64,000 nucleotides of DNA, from contig JARWIR010000240.1 in NCBI GenBank assembly GCA_029959085.1, positions 1 to 64,000 on the forward strand, given 5' to 3'. A program made the position numbers and the translations under genes. Below, in pieces: positions 55,971-64,000 of the stretch (within the stretch, counting starts at the first letter, position 1; every line of letters begins with the position of its first letter). The notes under the pieces are model-generated. The model saw only the letters and a program-made list of their open reading frames with translations. It searched no databases and was not told where the DNA came from. The DNA is from Nemophila menziesii (lineage: Eukaryota; Streptophyta; Magnoliopsida; Boraginales; Hydrophyllaceae).

Positions 55971-58062
55971 AGAGAAGTGGAAGATCGAATACATTTAGGA
56001 GGGTTTAGGAAAGAAGTGGAAAATCGAAGACATTTAGCTTTAATACTCATTTTTTAAAAGTCTGTAAAATTTGATCATTATCAGATAACATATTATTAAA
56101 ATTTTGTTAGATAGATAATAGATTATTTTTTATTTTATCATTATCAATCATTATCTATAATAGTTTATTTTTTATTCCGTGTAAATTAGAGTGCCTTCAG
56201 GCACGGGTTCATAATTAGTCTATATAATATTGGAGAAGGGCCAACGGCCCGAAATGTCTCCCATTATTCTCCATATTTTCTAGCCTTCAGATCAAATCTC
56301 TATCATTTTCGGCCTTTAGATCGATTTCAATTAATGGTCCAGATTATATAAAATCAATCCACGGTTTAAAATGTCTTGATGTCTCTTCTATATTTTTCAG
56401 CCATTAGATCTTCTTATTTTATTTTTCACATTTCTATTTTCTTAAAATTCAAAATTTTTTAAAAAAAAATCAGGGAAACAACTTCTCTCTCTCCAGTCTC
56501 CACCACGCCGCTCAATCGAAGAACCCTTTACTTTCTCTCTCTCCACCACGCCGCTCATGGGGAATCTCTGCAAACCCTCCGCAAACCCATATCGAAGAAT
56601 CCACCATTGTCAACAGACTTGGCTAATCGAAGAATCATGGGGAATCTCTGCAAACGCATCTCTGCAAACCCTCCATCCAGCTCCGAATTAATGCCTTATT
56701 ATTCTGGTTTGGTTATATTTTTACCATTGAAACTCAACCTTCCCACTAAGCAAGCCGCTCACGTAATCTCATTACTTTTACAATTTTTCAGAATTTTCTG
56801 ATATAATTAGAATTACAGTCGAGTTTCACAAAAAGAATTGTCAATTGAACACTTTTTGCCTACTCATAAAGGAAACGAATTGAAAAGATCGAATCTTTAT
56901 TTATTATCTGTAGTCTTACTTAAATTGATTGTTTTTTATACATAAGTATATATAATTTTTTGTTCATGTTTTATGATACAGAAGATGCAACAAGGCTATC
57001 AGCACACCCTGATGCAAACTACCGAACTTGCTTGCGGTTCTATTCATGTTTAATTCTTCCATTTATTCATTTACATAATGCTAGAGCGCAAAAAGGGCTC
57101 TGAGGAAGAGAATCGTGACTAGCTTCTTCTGATTTTAATTATGTCACCAACAATGACAAAGGTAATCAGTGTGTTAATATATACACATGTGAATTTTAAT
57201 TGTTATTACGTTTTGTACTAGCTTAACCTTAATTGATTAGGGATTGTTTGTATAGTTTGTCATTCAGATTACAGCAAAATTTGTACATATTACAATAAGA
57301 AAATACTGAAAGAGTACTAAACGATTATAGAAAATAAGGACTCTAGAGAAGATCCATCACAATTGATTTTTCATTTTTGTGTGTTTAAAGTTTTAGATTT
57401 CTGAAGCATAACACAAGAATGGATCGTCTATTGAACACTTTTTGCCTGTGTTGGTTGCTCCTATGACCTTTGTTTGGTCCATTTGAAATAGAGATACTTT
57501 TGGATGGTTTATTTTGTTCTTCTGCACTTGAGGCTCAATAGACCTAAAGGTGATCTTTTATCTACTCCATAGGTATATCAATATTTTTCTAATTATCATT
57601 TATCATTTAGAGGATCATATTTATAGCATTATATATGATCGAAGCAGGTTAGGGAAAGAGATATGTGGTACAGTGTCGAAGAAGAATCCAGTTAAAGATT
57701 CAACCATCCGAGGTCCTCTCCAGCAGTAGAGAGATCTTCGATTTTATTCTGGTAAATTGATTTAATTAATTGCACCTTTGGTCCCTGTTTAAAATTGAAT
57801 TATTTTTCCCTAATCTTATCACTTTTCAGTTTTCAGAATTATCTGTGTCGTGGAGTTTATTATTTTTTTATTCAAATCCTACAATTAAATAATTGGAAGT
57901 CTTTTACCGTAGGAGAAGTGAGATTGTGTACAGATGCTGTGAGTTTTATCCGGTAATGTTTTTCTAATTTTGATTCTTTTTAGAATTTCTTCTTAATTTG
58001 TTTATTGCAATAATTGGTGGAATTTGTAATTTGTTTAAATTAAAAATAAATGGCATTTCAAG

Positions 58063-58312
58063 ATTACAGCAACTGTTATACCTGAGGATTATAGAGACAC
58101 TAAGGTACAATTTATTTATCCAATAATGAATGTTAAATTTTAATCTCATTTTGAGTTATGGATGTGATAATGTGTTTCTGTTTTGTGGTAGGTTTGGATC
58201 CTTTGCAATGATTGTAACCATGGAGGTTTACTATCACATAGTTGAACAAAAATGCAGCCATTGTGAGTCATATAATACACGAACAATCGCTACTCCAGTT
58301 CTTCCTCAATAA
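58063..58312 (+). pseudogene. Captured CHY/RING zinc-finger (CHYR1-type) 3' exons
   Basis: First piece (58063-58104) reads ITATVIPEDYRDTK and ends at a GTA donor. The second piece (58192-58312) reads VWILCNDCN and then, one frame on, [20 protein letters not shown] and TIATPVLPQ with a stop. This is the C-terminal zinc-ribbon end of plant CHY-RING ubiquitin ligases (CHYR1/RZPF34 group). A small deletion between DCN and EVY changes the frame. It includes the natural stop codon, so the capture took the gene's 3' end. Confidence 0.85.
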
Positions 58313-59129
58313 TTAGAAAGTGAAGATTCGAGTCAAAGGAGGTTGTGACTGCACTTTTTTTCTTTTTTTTTATGTAAATAATGTAATTAGTTTTTTAATT
58401 AATATATTTTTTTTTTATTTTTTTTATGCAAATCATACAATGGCCTGGAAGCATTTTACTGGATGAGAAGTGATGCTATGGATGTTGTGAAGAACCCAAA
58501 TTAAGGTAAAAAATTAATTTTTACCTTTATTATATTTTTATACAAATCCTACCATGGCCATTGAAAGTTTTACTGTAGAAAAGTAAAAAGTGATGCACAG
58601 CCTTTTTTACTTGGAGATGGAGTAAGCAATTTGGTTTTATTAAGTATATATTGAATTGTAAGGTAGTAAAAATCCATTTGGCAACTACTGCGGAAGATGG
58701 TCTTCTATATATTTATACAAATCCTATAATGGTCATTAATATGACTATTAGAAGCCTTTTGGTATATGAGAACTTTTTCTATATGAGAAATGATGCGCTG
58801 AGATATATATATTTATATATTATATATACAAATCCTACAATGCTTTTAATATGACTATTTGAAGCCTTTTGCGTTATGAGAAGTGATGCATTTGGTGTTA
58901 TTCTACAATGTCCATTTTGTGAATTGTTTTGCAGGAAATATCCATTTAATCATATCTCTATTTTCTAATAAAATTATTGATGTTGTAGTGGAAGTAGGAA
59001 AGATCGGAAAACTAATAATGGGTTATTTTTAACTTTTAATTTTATTATAGATGAAGACGTATCTTTTTTTTTTCTTGATTTATGGTAAAGATTCATGCTA
59101 ATTCATTTATTATTTTGCACCCTTCTTTC

Positions 59130-59193
59130 AGCCAATAATTTCACTGGAACATTACCTGATTCATTTAAAAAATTAAAGAACTTAACAGAATTG
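59130..59193 (+). pseudogene. Captured LRR receptor-kinase exon
   Basis: NNFTGTLPDSFKKLKNLTEL is one leucine-rich repeat with the plant LxGxLP signature, bounded by an AG acceptor and a GTAAGT donor. It resembles repeats of LRR-VIII-type receptor kinases. A possible next exon near 59266 is eroded. Confidence 0.7.
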
Positions 59194-59396
59194 TAAGTAA
59201 TTAGTAGTCAAACTCAGATTCAAATTGAAATTTTAGATATTTATCAATTTTGTTAATTATTTTCAGGAGACTAAACTGATCTACCTGGAATACCTGAAGT
59301 ACAAACGCAAGTGAGTTAATTGCACTATAGGTCCCTATATATTGCAATATTAACTTATATTTGTTTTACGATTAAAGAATGGATCAAAATATGCAG

Positions 59397-59464
59397 AAAG
59401 GAACAAGATGTTTTTTATTGAAACATCAGTTAAAACAGCTGATAATATAAATCACTTTTTTGAG
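59397..59464 (+). pseudogene. Captured Rab5-type (RABF2) GTPase exon
   Basis: ERNKMFFIETSVKTADNINH, then FFE, between a CAG acceptor and a GT donor. ETSAKTADNIN is the G5 guanine-base-binding region of plant RABF2/Rab5 proteins; here the key alanine of SAK has become valine. A single captured exon. Confidence 0.8.
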
Positions 59465-60366
59465 GTATATAAAGAAGTTTTTCAGTTTGATCCTTATATT
59501 TCTTCTTATTTACTGGCTGTTTTTTTCAGGAGATTGGTAAAAGACTTCCACGTAAATTATTTTATTTATGGTTTATGTAACTGTTTGTGAAACTGCATCC
59601 TACTTTTTGTGCAATTTAGAGGTTTATATAAGTTTGTATTGTAACATTGTAAAATACTGGAGTATAAATAAGTGGAAAATTTGGCTATTATGTATAATGT
59701 AGGGACGAAAGGTTCAATTTTTCTTGATATTTTTTAATTGTTTATATTGTTTTGGATTTGAGATTGATGAGTGGCAATATGAGAGACATATATAACTATG
59801 GTTACAAAGCCAGGAAATGGCCCCACAAGAGCTAGAGTATTCTATTAAGCAATAGGGAGTCTGAGACACTTGGGTGGCCAACTTTTCCTGGAGATGGTGT
59901 CCTGATAAAAGTAATCTACACAGGCAAATTTGGATTATGCATAAAGGGTGATTTTTTTTTTTTTTTTGTCCATACATAAATGGTGATTTGCTACTAATAC
60001 ATTTTCATTTCAAATCCAATAAAAATTCAAAAGGTTTGATCATGAATGAAAATGCATATTAAAAAAGGATAAAATAAAGATATAAAAAAAATTCATATCT
60101 ATACAACAAAGATCGAATATTTATTAATTATTTTTTTGCAATCCAATTTTTTTGAATAGAAATTACAATATATCAATATTTATAGGTAACTTAACAGTAC
60201 AATCTTAATCCAAAAAATATTATCCTAATCAAAATAATTTAACGATAAGATCTTTTTTTTTTTTTCAGTTTGTTTTTAATCTCTAGCAATGTTTATTATT
60301 CGTTGTTTAATTTATTTTTTAAAATTAAATTTTTTAGAGTGCCTTCAGGCACGGGTTTATACCTAG

Positions 60367-61318
60367 TATATATATATATATGTATGTATATATGTATGTA
60401 TTTATGCATTCCTCTCATTACTTTACAAACATAAGATGAATATCTATCTAGTACTTTGTTATATTACAAAATATTTATATGCTTCATATATGTAATCCAG
60501 ATTTGGACAATATTATACGTGTTTTTTATATAAGACTTTGCGAACATTATAATTTTTCAAACTCGAAGAAAATTGTATCCGTTGCCATAAAATTTATTGG
60601 AGTAACTCCAGAGGTTGAACTTAAAAGGGGAATTTTGATTTTTCGATCCTCATATTATAAGGTTATTTTATTCAAGAATCTTTCATTTGAAACCAACTCC
60701 TAATTTTTGCTTCAACATTAAGTCAGACAACAGATAAAAAGTTACATCGTTTGCAAGCTTTTTCACATATCTGAGCCTCCTTCTATTCATTTGATAAATG
60801 AAATTCATTTCAATGTTTTAACCTCAAGAATGAGAAAGCAAAAAGATCATAATTTCGAGAAAGGGTGGGTGCCTCTCTCTGCAACACCCCCATGATTTTG
60901 ATATATGAATAACAACCACGTAGATTGGACCATTGGCCTTCTATTATGTGATCTATCTAAATATATACACCTTTGTTTTCGAAAGTAGAAAATATACTCA
61001 AAGTAGAAATACAAAAGAAAAAAATTAATAGTTGCTCTAGTGTTTTGTAACTCTTTTCCTTCTCTCACACCTTATATGGGTTAATTTTAGTGTTGGTCCA
61101 TTTGTTTTATGAAATAGCCAAATTTACCAAAGTTTGGTATATATAAATTTCACAGACCTTGTAGAATGAGGCAACATAGAGATTTCAAGATCTCTAATAA
61201 ATGATGGTCTTATCTTTCTCTATTTGTTTTAGCCAACGAATTTTTGAAATTAATAAAAACTCAACCACCGTCATATCTCTCATTAGTAAGTTTTAACTTT
61301 CTATGTATACACTAACTT
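60367..61318. other. Right-arm segment between Helitron B and the Athila tail
   Basis: Reverse complement of 14125-15044. Open frames at 60479-60703 (plus) and 60847-61068 (minus) have counterparts in the left arm but no recognised domain. The junction near 61319 is the unoccupied E1 target. Confidence 0.6.
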
Positions 61319-62434
61319 GTGAAATTTTTCTAAAAGCTTACATAAGGTAGTAGTAAATGACAATAAATTTTAAGGCGGTTCTTTGATAAGCCCTTGTTGC
61401 CTTTTAGCTTGCTATCCCTTTATTATATTTATATCCTTCTCAGCCCTTTCTAGCCTTTCTAAATCCTTTTTATTAGGCACATTATAAGCCATAACCTTTT
61501 AGATTTTAGGACTTTCCCATATGACCTGCACTCGAATCGCGATGCATAGACGGTTGTTTTAGAGCTTGAGTTTGGGGTGGTGGGTCCACCATTATGGGAA
61601 ATTATTATTGGGTTGGGATTTTTGAGCTTATGTAATTGTTCTCTATATTTTGATGATGAGTCATAGGTTTATCATATGGTAACCCTTTGCCGGGGTAATA
61701 GTAAATGGAAAAAAGTTATGAAAAGGAAAAAATGTGAAAAAATAGCATTATATTTCACATCAAAAAAGAGAGTCATAACTATACAAAAAAAAATACTGAG
61801 AAAAGATTGAAAATATTTGGACCGGCAAAGTAGAATTTTTATGTGATCATCTTAATGCTTTAGTGTTGGGTTATTAGGGATGCTAATTGGTGCATCAATT
61901 CATTGGGTTGAGTGAGAACGTTTTATGAGAGTAAGTCAAGCTCTAGGGCGATTTGTTGATGGCTAGTGAGGAGAGAGCCAAAAGCTCACTCTAAATTATC
62001 CAAATATACTATCATACCGTCCCTAAGCCAACATTACAACCCTTAAAGACCTTTTGATTCTTTGCTATGCAATCTAGAAGTAATTGATCCGTTAGAGAGT
62101 AGTTAAGTGGATCTTTTGGATACTAGTGAATTTCGATGAACAATACATAGCCTCCTTGGTAAACTAAGTGAAAAACCTCTCCTTCGTGCATTGCAAAGCT
62201 AATCTGATCTTGAATTTGAGCCGTGTTGATCGTGAGTATGACAAGTGTACATGTAATCTAGTTTGTAAATATTATTACATGAAATTTTTTGAGTAGTTGC
62301 TTCGAGTTTATTTTATATATTCTGCTATCTTCTTTCTCACTGTTCTTAATCGACCTGTTGTGTATTTAGAGACTTCCCTTTGTTTTTATCTTTATTTTAT
62401 CGGGATGATACAACTTTGAGTTGGGGGTCTTGAT
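61319..62434 (+). repeat. Right-arm copy of the E0 Athila tail
   Basis: Plus-strand counterpart of 1774-2890, ending with CTTTGAGTTGGGGGTCT directly before the LTR-derived structure, so the polypurine tract is preserved. Includes TAACCCTTTGCCGGGGTAAT near 61680. No genes. Confidence 0.8.
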
Positions 62435-63612
62435 GTCTCCCTATTTGTGATATAATCATCTAGATTGCATACATTATTTTAGGTGTTTATGATTAATTAA
62501 TTATATATTTTTATTCGTATTTTGATAAATTCCTATTGGAGTAATAATATTTATTTGGTTTTCAGATCTGGATTAATTAGACACCCCTTCCGGGTGACCA
62601 TCTAACTACTATTAATGGGGTAGTCTATACTCATGCACTCGCAAGAACTACGATCAATAAATGAAAGCACATAAAACAAGTATATGGTTAAGAAGTTAGA
62701 ATTAATTTAAAAAGGTTTTCCCAAATAACATAAAAGCAATTAGAGAATTAGAAATCAAAGATTATACATATGCAAACACAAGCTATGGGAAAATTAGTTC
62801 ATATCTAAAGACACGGAAATAAACTATGGATAAAAGTAATTAAGATAAGCTAAAGAATTTAATACAAATTACGCTAATGATAGAGGGAGGTGATGGAGAA
62901 GAGGAGTTTGTGACTTTCCAACTTCTTGTCTTCCTTTGTACATGTCTTCTTGCTCCTATGGATGACTTCTAAGAGTAATAATAATTAAAGGCTGAGTAAA
63001 GACATGTTTACAATGATTAAAGGGTGTATTTGTAGGTTTTAAGAAGACCCTAGGTCAAAATCTTGGAGTAGAAGACAAGTAATTGAACTCCTTTTCCAAT
63101 TCAAATTTGTTTCCTAAAATATAGGAGATAGGATATATTATTGTCTTGTTTTAGTCCTAACTCCTTCGTTATTTGTCCAATTTTTGCCTACTTTATATCA
63201 AAACGACCACGGCGAAAAGATCTACACTTTTATTTTTGATTGCTAATCCAAATTCCTAGCCGATTGCAAGTTATCTTCAATTTAGTGGGCATAGCTGCAG
63301 AATTTCAGATTTTCTTGACAACTTTTTCTTTCCTATTTAATTTCTACTTCCTTTTATCTCTTGATTACTTCCATATTTTATATCCTTATCTCTTTAGAAT
63401 TGATTTGGAATCTAATTAATTTCTATATATCTTTAAAGATTCACATTTACACACAAATTAAACCAAATATGCTCTAAAAATAATTATCATCAAATCAAGA
63501 CAAGACATAGGAATTTATCAAAATTCAAATAAAAATCTATAATTCATTAGTCATAAACACCTAAAATGATGACTCCAACCTAGATTTTTATATCACAAAT
63601 AGGGAGACATGA
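62435..63612. repeat. Right-arm copy of the LTR-derived inverted structure
   Basis: Counterpart of 569-1773. It starts TGATGTCTCCC at its left end and finishes with GGGAGACAT at its right end, against the RT fragment. Compared with the left copy it lacks a short block near the internal turn-around (near 62535), so the two copies have drifted since duplication. Confidence 0.75.
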
Positions 63613-64000
63613 GGTACTAACAATACTTTACCTGTTATTGTTACAGATACTTTAACAGGCCCTCAAGAAGATAAACTATTGTGTGTACTAAGTGCCAATA
63701 AAGAGGCAATTGGATGTACTATTTATGATATCAAAGGTATTAGTCCTACCATTTACCAACACAAAATCATTCTGGAAGATGATAGTGCACGCTCAGTCGA
63801 AGGACAAAGGTGGTTGATGCCAGTTATGAAGGAGGTGGTAAAGAAGGAAGTTATCAAGCTACTAGATGCGGAAATCATTTTTCTCATAGCTAGTAGTGAA
63901 TGGGTGAGTCTGGTCCAATGCGTACCAAAGAAGGGTAGTATCACTACTATTCTGAATGCTCAGTATGAAGCCATTCCCTCAAGAACCGTAGTTGATTGGA
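63613..64000 (+). pseudogene. Athila-type RT fragment, right-arm copy
   Basis: Plus-strand copy of the fragment at 76-568: GTNNTLPVIVTDTLTGPQ, DIKGISP, EWVSLVQCVPKKG, IPSRTVVDW, cut by the window end. It differs from the left copy at several residues (YDIKG for DDIKG, RWLMP for RRLMP, KKGSIT for KKGGIT). It has no catalytic motifs within the window. Confidence 0.88.

Larger units (their letters stand above)
51035..56218 (+). mobile_element. Helitron A, gene-capturing, non-autonomous
   Basis: Starts TCTATATAATATTGGAG, with a GGGCCAACGGCCC inverted repeat close to the 5' end, and ends GTGCCTTCAGGCAC (hairpin, 56191-56204) then CGGGTTCATAATTAG. The 5' TC, 3' hairpin about 10-14 bases before the end and CTRR-like terminus (TTAG here) are Helitron hallmarks, and there is no target duplication. 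It is inserted after an A in a TA tract. I see no Rep/helicase gene. It carries at least five exon-like host gene fragments on the plus strand, plus a tandem repeat and a fold-back. Confidence 0.9.
56219..60366 (+). mobile_element. Helitron B, gene-capturing, non-autonomous
   Basis: Begins TCTATATAATATTGGAG immediately after Helitron A and shares about 190 bases of 5' sequence with it. It ends with GTGCCTTCAGGCAC (60339-60352), CGGGTTTATAC and the canonical CTAG, followed by T of the TA tract. It carries fragments of at least three host genes, all plus strand, and no Rep/helicase gene. Head-to-tail tandem with Helitron A. Confidence 0.9.
47275..64000. repeat. Right arm of the large inverted repeat
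   Basis: Reverse complement of 1-27673, without E1 and E2 but with two tandem Helitrons at 51035-60366. It holds single, uninterrupted copies of the E1 target (ACAAG, near 61319) and the E2 target (GCTTA, near 48946), so it is a paralogous empty site for both. The inner boundary is near 47275 and the outer boundary lies beyond 64000. Confidence 0.93.

Noticed and set aside
59714..59977. Minus-strand 87-codon frame in Helitron B
   Set aside because: It includes a poly-T tract translation, has no known motif and opposes the direction of all recognisable captured exons.

Overview
The window is plant nuclear DNA, most likely eudicot heterochromatin. It is AT-rich and almost entirely transposable elements. 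The retroelements have tRNA-Asp primer-binding sites, a DLGAS-type protease and an FMDD reverse transcriptase, as in plant Ty3/gypsy elements of the Athila/Tat group. The Helitrons carry exon-sized pieces of ordinary angiosperm genes. I see no intact host gene, tRNA, rRNA, CRISPR array or bacterial feature.

The main architecture is a large inverted repeat. Sequence from 1 to about 27,673 reappears reverse-complemented from 64,000 down to about 47,275, around a central spacer of about 19.6 kb. Both arms run off the window. Each arm carries, from outside inward: an Athila pol fragment, an LTR-derived inverted structure, an Athila 3' tail, unrecognised AT-rich DNA with a (TA)n tract, a solo LTR of about 1.56 kb, and about 0.8 kb of unrecognised DNA. 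Elements that entered one arm later have their empty site in the other arm. The left arm gained E1 (2891-14124, duplication ACAAG) and E2 (17134-25972, duplication GCTTA, inside the solo LTR). The right arm gained two Helitrons in tandem (51035-56218 and 56219-60366, in the TA tract). The spacer holds E3 (27770-37698, duplication AGAGG), a chimeric remnant E4 with an unrelated LTR piece (37783-43176), a Ty1/copia 3' end (43182-44300) and about 3 kb of unassigned AT-rich DNA.

E1, E2 and E3 all lie on the minus strand and share a layout: 5' LTR, tRNA-Asp PBS, gag, protease, (E1 only: RT, RNase H, integrase), a GC-rich array of short palindromes, a TATA box, a 3' ORF, a hairpin plus polypurine-like module, a conserved non-coding tail, a second hairpin plus the true polypurine tract, and the 3' LTR. 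E1 has an intact integrase but nonsense codons in gag and RNase H. E2 and E3 lack RT, RNase H and the integrase core, yet fuse gag and protease to a GPF/Y-like integrase tail ending in a shared LTHCWGGY motif. They look like a non-autonomous lineage that depends on relatives such as E1 for reverse transcription and integration.

The most interesting signals are the palindrome arrays, whose layout is shared while their sequence differs between elements; the duplicated, covarying hairpin-polypurine modules; the gag-PR-GPF/Y architecture; and the tandem Helitrons with fragments of at least eight host genes, all in one orientation. All alignments were done by eye.
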